From positions 3,224,001 through 3,288,000 of the forward strand of contig NZ_PHUE01000001.1 of assembly GCF_002813295.1 (NCBI RefSeq): 64,000 nucleotides of DNA. Reading direction: 5' to 3'. Both the position numbers and the translations under genes were made by a program. Each line of letters opens with the position of its first letter. The first letter of the stretch is position 1. Below, piece after piece: positions 1 through 9,021 of this stretch. The notes under the pieces were generated by a model. That model made no database searches. It saw only the letters and a list, made by a program, of their open reading frames with translations, and was not told the DNA's origin. This DNA is from Flavobacterium sp. 5. Lineage in GTDB: Bacteria > Bacteroidota > Bacteroidia > Flavobacteriales > Flavobacteriaceae.

Positions 1-2714
1 TATTAATAGCAATTTTGTGTTTGTCTTCTTGTGGTCACCACAATAAAAATCATATAAAAATTGGATTCTCTCAAGCGATGAGCACTGATGATTGGCGAAA
101 GCAAATGAACAGCTCGATGAAAATAGAAGCATCCTTGAGGCCAGAAGTCAATTTAACAATAAGTGACGCCGAAAATAATGTTGAAAAACAAATTGGTGAC
201 ATCGAAAAATTCATTTCACAAAAAGTAGATGTTATTATTGTTTCTCCTATTGAATCAAAACCTTTGACCGCCGTTGTTGAAAAATCTCTTAAAGCTGGAA
301 TTCCAGTTTTGGTCGTTGATAGAAAAATAGAGGGAGAAAATTATACCGCTTATATAGGTGCAGATAACATTGAAATTGGTCGTATTGCTGCCCGTTATAT
401 TGCCTCACACAGCAAGGGTTCTGGTAAAATTATAGATATTTCTGGAGCAATTGGTTCTTCACCTGCTTATGAACGAAGCTTAGGTTTTAATCAAATCATT
501 AAAGAGAATAAGAATTTAAAATTAGTAAACACTATTCAAGGCGATTGGGAAAAAGAATCGGTTAAGAAACCCCTTAAAAATTACCTTTTGCAGGATTCTG
601 ATATTGAATATGTTTTTGCTCAAAATGATCGAATGGCGTTAAGTGCCTGGGAAACGGCAAAAACATTAGGACTTGAAAAAAAGATAAAATTTATAGGAGT
701 CGATGGTTTAAATACAGTAAATGGCGGCATAGAATTGGTAAAAAGTAATGTGCTTGAAGGAACTATATTATATCCAACAGGAGGAAATGAAGCTCTGAAA
801 TTGGCTTTAAAAATGTATAATAAAGAAACTATTGCAAAAAATAATATCTTAAATACTATTGTAATTGATCAAAATAATGCTGAAATCATCGAGAATCAGA
901 TGGATAGAGTGGATCAGCAGCAGCAAGTTATCGAAAAGCAACAATCGGCAATAAATGTTCAGGAGGTTGAATATGCTTCTCAGAATAATCTGGTTCGGCT
1001 GTTGAGTTTGTTTTTGGTAATCATTTTAAGTTTGGCTGTATATAGTATCTATTCAACAATTTTTATTTCAAGAAAGAAAAAAGAACTTGAACGTATTAAT
1101 AAAACGGTAGTAGAGCAAAAAAATGAAATTCAAGACATGGCTGAAATTGCAAGAAAGAGCAACGAAGCCAAATTAAATTTCTTCACTGGCTTATCGCATG
1201 AGTTTAAAACTCCAATTACTCTAATAATGAGTTATGTGGAATCATTGATAGAAAATGAAAAGATAAAAGGAACTGCGCTTATTGATGAAGTAAAGTTGAT
1301 TCACAAAAACTCAAATCGATTATTAAGACTTATTAATCAATTATTGGATTTTAGAAAAATAGAAGAACAAAAGTTTACTTTAAGGGCTTCTAAAACCAAT
1401 ATATATAGTTTTACGAATGAGGTAATGACTAATTTTAAGGGAGAAGCCGCAAGGAGAAATATTGATTTTAAATTAATTTCGGATGCAAAAGATACGACTC
1501 TATTTATAGACCGAAGTTTAATGGATAAAGTGTATTTTAATTTGCTATCGAATGCATTTAAGTTTACTCCAGATAATGGTTCTATTACTATTTCGATTAA
1601 AGAAAGCGCTAATAATTCAGTTAAAATTCTTTTCAAAGATTCAGGAATTGGTATTCCCGAGGCTGAACTTTCTAATGTATTTGATCCATTTTTCAGAGCT
1701 TCCAATAACAACAAAAACAGCTCAGGTATTGGATTGCATTTATCCAAAGAATTCGTGTTGTTGCATCATGGGGTAATTGAGTTAAAATCAAAACAAGGCT
1801 CCGAGTTTAGTATTACTTTATTAAAAGGAAGCGGTCATTTAAAAGCTTCTGAGATTATTGAATTTACTGAAAACAAAAATGATATTTCTAGTTTACTGTT
1901 AGACGATTTAAATTCGGATACTGATTTTAATGATAATAAAATAATTGAAGATTCCGAGAAACACTCGCTTTTAATTATTGAAGATAATGGAGATTTAGTT
2001 TTATTTTTAAAAAACAAACTGACTGCCGAATTTAATATTTATATCTCTGATGGAAGAGATGCTATAGAAAAAGCATTGGATATAGTACCAGATATCATTA
2101 TTTGTGACATAAACCTGATTGATAAAGATGGTTTTGAAATTAGTAAAACACTTAAAAAAGACCTGAGAACCTCACACATACCGATCATTATATTATCTGC
2201 TCAAAGTACAAAAGAGTCAGTACTTAAAGGTCTTCAGAGCGGTGTAGATCAATATATAACAAAGCCTTTCAGTCTTTCTATTTTAAAACAATCTATTACA
2301 AGCTTATTATTTAACAGAGAGAAATTACGCTATTATTATACCAATAATATTTATAGAGTTGAGCCAGAATCTAAGTTTGGTAATCAAGAGCAGGCATTCA
2401 TTACTAAGATGAATGAAATTATTAAGTCTAATTTTGAAGACCCAAAATTTTCTGTTGAAGATCTGGCTGAGAAGCTTAATCTTTCAAGAGTTCAACTGTA
2501 CCGTAAAGTCAAAGCTATTATTGGTATAAATATTAGTGATCATATTAATAACATTAAATTAGAAAAAGCAGCAGAGCTATTAAAAGCAAATCAGATGAAT
2601 ATTTCTGAGATTGCATACTCACTTGGATTCTCTACTCCTAACTATTTTTCAACTGCTTTTAAGAATAAATTTGGAGTTTCTCCAAAAGAATACAAAAATG
2701 ATACATTAGGGTAG
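1..2714 (+). CDS. Hybrid two-component system sensor/AraC regulator with sugar-binding sensor domain (5' end outside window)
   Basis: One-protein two-component system that probably senses released fructose and activates the neighbouring fructan locus. The reading frame is open to the left edge (visible residues LIAILCLSSCG), so the true start lies outside; the first start-like codon, TTG at 15, falls inside a signal peptide. Numbered from that TTG, residues about 15-300 look like a type I periplasmic sugar-binding domain. A membrane segment lies near 325-350. The histidine kinase has its H-box at LSHEFKTP (His395), N-box NLLSNAFKF and glycine motifs DSGIGIP and GIGLHLSKEF. The receiver domain has phospho-acceptor Asp698 and the KPFS lysine. 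A C-terminal AraC helix-turn-helix domain ends the protein. The architecture and the GH32 neighbours match the Bacteroides fructose sensor BT1754; fructose as ligand is inferred. Confidence 0.93.
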   Translation, partial: LIAILCLSSCGHHNKNHIKIGFSQAMSTDDWRKQMNSSMKIEASLRPEVNLTISDAENNVEKQIGDIEKFISQKVDVIIVSPIESKPLTAVVEKSLKAGIPVLVVDRKIEGENYTAYIGADNIEIGRIAARYIASHSKGSGKIIDISGAIGSSPAYERSLGFNQIIKENKNLKLVNTIQGDWEKESVKKPLKNYLLQDSDIEYVFAQNDRMALSAWETAKTLGLEKKIKFIGVDGLNTVNGGIELVKSNVLEGTILYPTGGNEALKLALKMYNKETIAKNNILNTIVIDQNNAEIIENQMDRVDQQQQVIEKQQSAINVQEVEYASQNNLVRLLSLFLVIILSLAVYSIYSTIFISRKKKELERINKTVVEQKNEIQDMAEIARKSNEAKLNFFTGLSHEFKTPITLIMSYVESLIENEKIKGTALIDEVKLIHKNSNRLLRLINQLLDFRKIEEQKFTLRASKTNIYSFTNEVMTNFKGEAARRNIDFKLISDAKDTTLFIDRSLMDKVYFNLLSNAFKFTPDNGSITISIKESANNSVKILFKDSGIGIPEAELSNVFDPFFRASNNNKNSSGIGLHLSKEFVLLHHGVIELKSKQGSEFSITLLKGSGHLKASEIIEFTENKNDISSLLLDDLNSDTDFNDNKIIEDSEKHSLLIIEDNGDLVLFLKNKLTAEFNIYISDGRDAIEKALDIVPDIIICDINLIDKDGFEISKTLKKDLRTSHIPIIILSAQSTKESVLKGLQSGVDQYITKPFSLSILKQSITSLLFNREKLRYYYTNNIYRVEPESKFGNQEQAFITKMNEIIKSNFEDPKFSVEDLAEKLNLSRVQLYRKVKAIIGINISDHINNIKLEKAAELLKANQMNISEIAYSLGFSTPNYFSTAFKNKFGVSPKEYKNDTLG

Positions 2715-2763
2715 TCTTAAAATGATACAATCAGTGTATCAATTCCATAAGTAATGTATCAAT
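2699..2763. promoter_or_regulatory. Cluster of four TGATACA/TGTATCA heptamers
   Basis: Four copies of one heptamer lie at the end of the sensor gene and just after it: TGATACA at 2699-2705 and 2723-2729, TGTATCA at 2735-2741 and 2755-2761. Copies 2 and 3 form a perfect 7-bp inverted repeat around a 5-nt spacer. Copies 3 and 4 extend to TGTATCAAT and repeat with a 20-bp period, two helical turns, as is common for AraC-type sites. It is a candidate operator for the hybrid regulator, but it lies about 140 bp before the probable -7 element of the operon, which is far for a classical activator site. Confidence 0.4.
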
Positions 2764-2905
2764 ATTGTAACTACAAGGTTTTCGTTAAATATTTCTAAAT
2801 AGTATAAGTTACTGTAAATTAGGTACTTATGTTTAAAAATCAATATGATAATTATTAAGGAATAAAATTGTAACATCATCAAAAATAAGTTGTTTTTTTT
2901 GCGAA

Positions 2906-2913
2906 TATCTTAG
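2906..2913 (+). promoter_or_regulatory. Possible -7 element of the fructan operon
   Basis: TATCTTAG lies 25 nt before the transporter ATG and resembles the Bacteroidota -7 element TAnnTTTG. No TTG sits at the usual 17-23 nt upstream, which would suit an activator-dependent promoter. The same octamer, with a good -33 partner, precedes the M23 peptidase gene at 56143. Confidence 0.3.
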
Positions 2914-2937
2914 CTACAAGTTTTTAATACATGTACA

Positions 2938-4299
2938 ATGAATAAGATATTGATTTGGTCTGTTACTGCTGCACTAGCAGGTTTTCTATTCGGTTTTGAT
3001 ACCGTAGTAATTTCTGGAGCTGATAAACAACTACAACATTTATGGAATTCTTCGGATGCATTTCATGGATCAGTAGTTATGGCGATGGCACTGTGGGGGA
3101 CAGTAGTCGGAGCTATTTTTGGTGGTTTTCCTGCTAATACATTTGGAAGGAAAAATACACTTTTCTGGATTGGTGTTTTATACTTTATTTCTGCACTTGG
3201 TTCTGCCTTTGCAAATGATCCTTATGTTTTTGCTCTTTTTAGATTTATTGGAGGTATTGGTGTTGGAGCTTCTACTATTGCCGCTCCAGCTTATGTTTCT
3301 GAGATTGCACCTCCTGAAAAAAGAGGAAGACTTGTTGCTTTGTATCAGTTTAATATTGTTCTGGGTATTTTAATGGCTTTCGTTTCCAATTACTTTTTGA
3401 AAGATATTGGCGAAAATTCATGGCGATGGATGTTAGGAGTTCAAATGATTCCTTCTTTAATATATGCTTTAGCAATATTGACAATTCCGGAAAGTCCAAG
3501 ATGGTTATTGTCTAAAAATAGAGAACAAGAGGCACGCAGTGTTTTGGCAAAAATTGATGGAGGTATCGATATCAATGTTTTTGTGGAAAATACAAAGCAA
3601 AACGGAGGAGAAAATAAGCATGAAAATATATTCATGAAGAAATACCGCTTCCCATTAATTTTGGCATTTCTTTTTGCTTTTTTTAATCAATTCTCAGGAA
3701 TCAATGCCTTTTTATATTATGCTCCAAGAATTTTTGAAGAGGCTGGCGTAGGACAAAATACAGCACTTTTAAGCAGTATTGGAATTGGTGTTATAAACCT
3801 TGTCTTTACTTTGATAGGTGTTGCTCTTATTGATAAATTAGGTCGTAAAATTTTAATGTATGTTGGTTCAATTGGATATATAATTTCATTGGGACTTGTT
3901 TCTGCATCTTTTTATTTTAATTGGGGTGGTTTATCTGTACCAATATTTCTATTCTTATTTATTGCTTCTCATGCAATTGGACAAGGAGCTGTAATTTGGG
4001 TATTTATCTCTGAAATTTTTCCAAATCATATTCGTGCATCAGGACAAGCATTTGGTAGTTCGGTACACTGGATTTTGGCTGCCATTATCCCATCATTAAT
4101 TCCAATGCTTTTCTCTGAAATTGGGCCAGCTGTAGTATTTATGATTTTCACCTTTATGATGGTTTTACAATTATTGTTTGTGATATTCTTAATGCCAGAA
4201 ACAAAAGGAATTTCTTTAGAAGAACTAAGTGAAAAATTAACATCAAAAAATAATAACAAAAATGAAATCAACGAAACATCTACCGCTAGTATTTTTTAG
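2938..4299 (+). CDS. MFS sugar porter, probably fructose importer
   Basis: Inner-membrane transporter of the sugar-porter family of the major facilitator superfamily, 453 aa, normal length. Visible signatures are GFLFGFDTVVISGA in the first helix, the loop RGRLVALYQFNI after helix 4, PESPRWLL after helix 6, and PETKG at the end of the last helix. It overlaps the following GH32 gene by 38 nt, so the two are probably co-translated. Its position between a fructose-type sensor and GH32 enzymes suggests it brings monomeric fructose from periplasm to cytoplasm for the fructokinase at 13771; the substrate is inferred from context. Confidence 0.9.
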   Translation: MNKILIWSVTAALAGFLFGFDTVVISGADKQLQHLWNSSDAFHGSVVMAMALWGTVVGAIFGGFPANTFGRKNTLFWIGVLYFISALGSAFANDPYVFALFRFIGGIGVGASTIAAPAYVSEIAPPEKRGRLVALYQFNIVLGILMAFVSNYFLKDIGENSWRWMLGVQMIPSLIYALAILTIPESPRWLLSKNREQEARSVLAKIDGGIDINVFVENTKQNGGENKHENIFMKKYRFPLILAFLFAFFNQFSGINAFLYYAPRIFEEAGVGQNTALLSSIGIGVINLVFTLIGVALIDKLGRKILMYVGSIGYIISLGLVSASFYFNWGGLSVPIFLFLFIASHAIGQGAVIWVFISEIFPNHIRASGQAFGSSVHWILAAIIPSLIPMLFSEIGPAVVFMIFTFMMVLQLLFVIFLMPETKGISLEELSEKLTSKNNNKNEINETSTASIF

Positions 4300-5866
4300 T
4301 AGTCTGTTATTTTCTGTAATAGGATGTAAGCCATATTCGGCTATAGATCAAACAAATGTTGTTTCTGCAAAAGCTACGACCGAAGAACAATTATATCGTC
4401 CTAATTTTCATTTCACTCCTAAAAAAGGCTGGATGAATGATCCGAACGGAATGTTTTATAGTAACGGAACCTATCATTTGTTTTATCAATATTATCCGGA
4501 TGGAAATGTGTGGGGACCTATGCATTGGGGACATGCAGTTAGCAAGGATTTAATCAAATGGGAAGAACTGCCAATAGCTATTTATCCTGATAATCAGAAA
4601 TTAATTTTTTCTGGTAGCGCGGTTGTTGATAGTAAAAACACATCGGGTTTGGCAAAGGGAAAAGAAACACCTATTGTAGCAATTTATACTTTGCACGATA
4701 AAGAAAAAGAAACTCAAGGTGCAATAGATTTTGAAAATCAAGATATGGCTTATTCACTTGATAATGGATTTACTTGGAAAAAATTTGATGAAGGAAATCC
4801 AATAATCAAAAATCCAGGAATTCGTGATTTTCGCGATCCAAAAGTTTCTTGGGATGAAACACATAAACAATGGGTAATGGTTTTGGCAGTGCAGGATAGA
4901 ACTCAGTTTTATAAATCTTCAAACCTTAAAAACTGGGAATATTTATCAGATTTTGGGAAAGATATTGGAGCACACGGAGGGGTTTGGGAATGTCCAGATT
5001 TCTTTCAGATAAAAGTAGAGGGAACCAATGAAAAGAAATGGGTTCTAATTCAAAACTTGAATCCAGGTGGGGCGAATGGTGGTTCAGGAACACAATATTT
5101 TGTCGGAGATTTTGATGGAAAAACGTTTACACTAGATGCTGAATTTGCTAAAAGAGTAACTGCCGAGAAAGCAGTTTGGGTAGATTACGGAAAAGACAAC
5201 TACGCAGGAGTAACCTGGAATAATATTCCAAGTTCTGACGGAAGAAGATTATTTATCGGATGGATGTCAAATTGGGATTATGGGCAACAAGTGCCTACAA
5301 CGACATGGAGAAGCAGTACTACGATTCCGCGTGAAATTAAGTTAATCAAAAAAGAGAATAATTATAGTTTAATCAGTAACCCGGTAAAAGAAATCAAAAA
5401 ATATGTTTCTAAAACTACAACTAAGAAAAACGTAAAAGGGAAAGGACGTTTATCATTAGTAGCAGAAGGGAAAATAGATCTGACAAAAGCTATTATTGAG
5501 TTTGATTTAAAAAATATAAAACAAGATACTTACACTTTTACACTTTCAAATAAAGCTGGAGAGTCTTTAAGCTTTGGAATCAATAATTCGGATAACTACT
5601 TATTTGTAGATCGTTCTAAAGCCGGAAAAAATGATTTTTCTGAAAAATTTGCTTCAACTATAAGCAAAGCAGCTTTGAATGGGAACCAAAAAGAAGCCGT
5701 TTTTAAAATCATTTTAGATAAAACTTCTATTGAAATTTTTTATAACAATGGTGAAAAAGTAATGACGGAAATCTTTTTTCCAACGGAGCCTTTCACTGAA
5801 ATTTCTGCCTCTTCAAATCAAGGTGTTGAAATTTATAACCTAGTAACTAACCAATTAACTATATAA
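4262..5866 (+). CDS. GH32 fructan hydrolase lipoprotein (periplasmic-type levanase/inulinase)
   Basis: Glycoside hydrolase family 32 enzyme of 534 aa that would release fructose from levan or inulin oligosaccharides. All three catalytic signatures are intact: nucleophile Asp60 in WMNDPNG, transition-state stabiliser Asp192 in FRDP, and acid/base Glu243 in WECPD. The five-blade propeller is followed by a C-terminal beta-sandwich from about residue 380. The N-terminus is a lipoprotein signal with lipobox VIGC. The residues after the Cys (KPYSAID) lack the acidic export patch found in the other lipoproteins here, so a periplasm-facing anchor is likely. The start overlaps the transporter gene by 38 nt. 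Exo-action is inferred from family and context. Confidence 0.95.
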   Translation: MKSTKHLPLVFFSSLLFSVIGCKPYSAIDQTNVVSAKATTEEQLYRPNFHFTPKKGWMNDPNGMFYSNGTYHLFYQYYPDGNVWGPMHWGHAVSKDLIKWEELPIAIYPDNQKLIFSGSAVVDSKNTSGLAKGKETPIVAIYTLHDKEKETQGAIDFENQDMAYSLDNGFTWKKFDEGNPIIKNPGIRDFRDPKVSWDETHKQWVMVLAVQDRTQFYKSSNLKNWEYLSDFGKDIGAHGGVWECPDFFQIKVEGTNEKKWVLIQNLNPGGANGGSGTQYFVGDFDGKTFTLDAEFAKRVTAEKAVWVDYGKDNYAGVTWNNIPSSDGRRLFIGWMSNWDYGQQVPTTTWRSSTTIPREIKLIKKENNYSLISNPVKEIKKYVSKTTTKKNVKGKGRLSLVAEGKIDLTKAIIEFDLKNIKQDTYTFTLSNKAGESLSFGINNSDNYLFVDRSKAGKNDFSEKFASTISKAALNGNQKEAVFKIILDKTSIEIFYNNGEKVMTEIFFPTEPFTEISASSNQGVEIYNLVTNQLTI

Positions 5867-5887
5867 CCAAAACTAAAACCAAAATTT

Positions 5888-8800
5888 ATGAAAAGTAAGA
5901 TTATTTATTTTCTATTTTTTATTTTTCCGATGCTATCGATAACAGCTCAGGATAATAAAATAACGGGAGCTGTATTTTCGGGTGATGATCACCTACCGCT
6001 TCCTGGCGCCACAATCCTTGTTTCAGGTACAAAAACAAGTATTTCAACTGATTTTGATGGAACTTTTTCTTTACCAGATGTTTCATCAGATGCAACTCTA
6101 GTGGTGTCTTTTATAGGCTACGCACCACAAACAGTCTATATTAAAGGACAAAAAGAATTCAAAATTTATTTGCAGGTTGACAACAATAAACTAAATGAGG
6201 TTGTTGTGACCGGATACTCAAAACAAAAGAAAACTGATATTACTGGTGCTGTTGCAGTAGTCAATATGAAAGACCTTATGAAACAACCCGAACCTAACCC
6301 AATTAAGGCATTACAAGGAAGAATTGCTGGTGTAAAAGTATCCTCCGACGGTTCTCCAAGTGGAGCAAATACAAAAGTCGTGATTCGTGGTGTTGGAACT
6401 TTAAACAACACAGATCCTTTATATGTGATTGATGGAATGCCGACAAAATCAGGAATGCATGAATTAAATCCAAATGATATAGAAACTATTCAGGTTTTAA
6501 AAGATGCTTCTTCAGCAAGTATTTATGGTTCTCGTGCTTCAAATGGTGTAATTATAATTACGACTAAAAAGGGTAAAGAGGGCAAAATGAAAATCAATTT
6601 TAATACCTATACGTCAATATCTGATTATTCAAGAAAATTGGAAGTATTAAATGCAAACCAATTTGGTCAGGCACTTTGGCAGGCAAATATTAATGATGGA
6701 TTAAACCCAAACAGTAATAATTTACGCTACCAATTTGATTGGAATGTTGTAAATAATAAACCGCAATTGAATAAAGTTTTGGTTCCAGAGTTTCTAGATG
6801 CTGAACAAACATTGAAGTCCTCTAATACAGATTGGTATGATGAGATCTCTCAAACAGGAATTGCAAAATCATATGATTTGTCAGTTTCAAATGGTTCTAG
6901 TAAAGGAAGTTATGTTTTCTCATTAGGATATTATGATAATGAGGGTGTAGTGAAAACAACTGATTTTCAAAGAATTTCGGCTAGAATGAATGGTTCTTAT
7001 AAATATTTTGACGGTAAATTAGTGATAGGTGAAAATTTTACTTTTAATCGTACGAATGAAGTAACTGATCCTGGTGTTTTGGATCTGGCACTTCGTGCTT
7101 TGCCAATTATTCCGGTTCATACTGTGGATGGTGAAGGTTGGGGAGGACCAGTTGCCGGAATGAATGACAGACAAAACCCAGTACGTATTTTAGAATATAA
7201 TAAAGACAATAAGTACAATTATCTGCGTCTTTTCGGAAATGTGTATGCTGATTTAGAAATTGTTAAAAATCTGCATTTCAAAAGTAGTTTTGGGATGGAC
7301 TACGGCTATTACAATAAAAGAACATTACAAAGAAGCTATCGGTCGGGTAATTTGAAAAACGATAAGACTTCTGTTACCATAGATCAATCTGTGAGTGATA
7401 AATGGACCTGGTCAAATACAGCTACGTATGCTTTGAAAGTTGGTAAAAGCAATTTTAATTTGATGGCTGGAACAGAGATGTATAAAGATATTTTTGATAC
7501 AAATACTTTACGTAAAAATGATTTCTTGATTGAAACTCCCGATTATATGTATCCTGATGCGGGAACAGGAGAGTCTTTTACAAGCGGGACTTCAACAGTA
7601 TATTCTTTACTTTCGTTCTTTGGTAAAGCAGATTATGAGTTTGATAATCGTTATTTATTATCGGCAACAATTCGTCGTGATGGTTCTTCACGTTTTGGAA
7701 AAAATAATCAATATGGAACTTTTCCGGCTGTTTCGGCAGGTTGGAGAATAAGTAATGAAGAATTTATAAAAAATAACGCTCCTGTTTTTTCTGACTTAAA
7801 ATTACGTGCTGGATGGGGTCAAACTGGAAATCAGGAAATTAGCAATACAGCTGTTTATAGTCTTTATTTAGCTAGTTATGCTGGTGGAAGTCCAACATGG
7901 GCAACTTCATTTGGAACGGCATATGACATCGCAGGAAATGGAAATGGATTATTGCCCTCAGGTTTCATTAAAACTCAATCAGGTAATGATGATTTAAAAT
8001 GGGAAACAACTACGCAAACGAATATTGGTTTGGACTTTGGATTATTCAAGCAAAAACTAAGTGGTTCGGTGGACTATTATATCAAAAAAACGGATGATAT
8101 TTTGGTATTACCTCCTTATTTAGCAGTAATTGGAGAAGGAGGAGATCGCTGGGTTAACGGTGCTTCTATGGAGAATAAAGGTTGGGAGGTTACTTTAGGC
8201 TACCAAGATGTGACTTCTTTTGGTTTGAAATATGATATTTCGGCAAACATTTCGGCTAATAAGAATAAAATTACCCAATTACCTGATGAAGTAAAAAACA
8301 ACTACGGAGGGAATGGATTAGATGATAATATTTTAGGCCGTCCGATTAACTCTATGTATGGTTACGTTGCTGATGGTTTATTTCAAACTCAGGACGAAAT
8401 AGATAATTCGCCAATTCAAGAAGGAAAAGGCCTTGGGCGTATTCGTTACAAAGATTTAAACGGAGACGGAGTGATTACTCCGGATCTTAAAGATCGTACG
8501 TGGATAGGGAATCCAAATCCAGGTTTGATTTATGGATTTAATTTAGGACTAGGATATAAAAATTGGGATTTCACCACTTTCTGGGAAGGAGCAAGTGATG
8601 TTGATGTTATCAATAATACCAAATATCAAACTGATTTTTGGAGTGTTGATGATATAGGTTCTAATAAGGGAACTCGATTATTAAATGCATGGTCTTTGGA
8701 TAACCCAGATTCAACAATTCCAGCTTTAACAACAGTTGATAAAAATGGCGAATCAAGATTTTCAACTTATTATGTTGAGAATGGTAATTATTTAAAACTT

Positions 8801-8998
8801 CGTGTTTTGCAGTTTGGATACAATTTTCCAAAAGATTTATTGAATAAATTAAGTCTTGATACTTTTAGAATGTATATCAGTGGACAAAATTTATTGATTA
8901 TTGATGCTAAAAGTTTTACTGGTGTAGATCCTGAAAATGCTGGATTTGGATATCCGCAACCAACAACATTTACAGTTGGACTTAATTTGACATTGTAA
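5888..8998 (+). CDS. SusC-like TonB-dependent fructan transporter
   Basis: Outer-membrane SusC/RagA-family transporter, 1036 aa. A signal peptide ends near SITAQ. A carboxypeptidase-regulatory-like beta-sandwich spans about residues 22-100, followed by the linker LNEVVVTGYSKQKKTDITGA, the plug (VIRGVGTLNNTDPLYVIDG; SIYGSRASNGVIIITTKKG) and a 22-strand barrel ending in an aromatic-rich terminal strand. It lacks the N-terminal STN domain of the second SusC at 24169, which fits control by the hybrid sensor rather than by sigma/FecR. It pairs with the SusD gene 23 nt downstream and would import fructan oligosaccharides. Confidence 0.95.
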   Translation: MKSKIIYFLFFIFPMLSITAQDNKITGAVFSGDDHLPLPGATILVSGTKTSISTDFDGTFSLPDVSSDATLVVSFIGYAPQTVYIKGQKEFKIYLQVDNNKLNEVVVTGYSKQKKTDITGAVAVVNMKDLMKQPEPNPIKALQGRIAGVKVSSDGSPSGANTKVVIRGVGTLNNTDPLYVIDGMPTKSGMHELNPNDIETIQVLKDASSASIYGSRASNGVIIITTKKGKEGKMKINFNTYTSISDYSRKLEVLNANQFGQALWQANINDGLNPNSNNLRYQFDWNVVNNKPQLNKVLVPEFLDAEQTLKSSNTDWYDEISQTGIAKSYDLSVSNGSSKGSYVFSLGYYDNEGVVKTTDFQRISARMNGSYKYFDGKLVIGENFTFNRTNEVTDPGVLDLALRALPIIPVHTVDGEGWGGPVAGMNDRQNPVRILEYNKDNKYNYLRLFGNVYADLEIVKNLHFKSSFGMDYGYYNKRTLQRSYRSGNLKNDKTSVTIDQSVSDKWTWSNTATYALKVGKSNFNLMAGTEMYKDIFDTNTLRKNDFLIETPDYMYPDAGTGESFTSGTSTVYSLLSFFGKADYEFDNRYLLSATIRRDGSSRFGKNNQYGTFPAVSAGWRISNEEFIKNNAPVFSDLKLRAGWGQTGNQEISNTAVYSLYLASYAGGSPTWATSFGTAYDIAGNGNGLLPSGFIKTQSGNDDLKWETTTQTNIGLDFGLFKQKLSGSVDYYIKKTDDILVLPPYLAVIGEGGDRWVNGASMENKGWEVTLGYQDVTSFGLKYDISANISANKNKITQLPDEVKNNYGGNGLDDNILGRPINSMYGYVADGLFQTQDEIDNSPIQEGKGLGRIRYKDLNGDGVITPDLKDRTWIGNPNPGLIYGFNLGLGYKNWDFTTFWEGASDVDVINNTKYQTDFWSVDDIGSNKGTRLLNAWSLDNPDSTIPALTTVDKNGESRFSTYYVENGNYLKLRVLQFGYNFPKDLLNKLSLDTFRMYISGQNLLIIDAKSFTGVDPENAGFGYPQPTTFTVGLNLTL

Positions 8999-9021
8999 CA
9001 TTAGATTTAATTAAAAAAAAC

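Noticed and set aside
1337..2017. Antisense frames inside the hybrid sensor gene
   Set aside because: Shadows of a strongly supported coding sequence.
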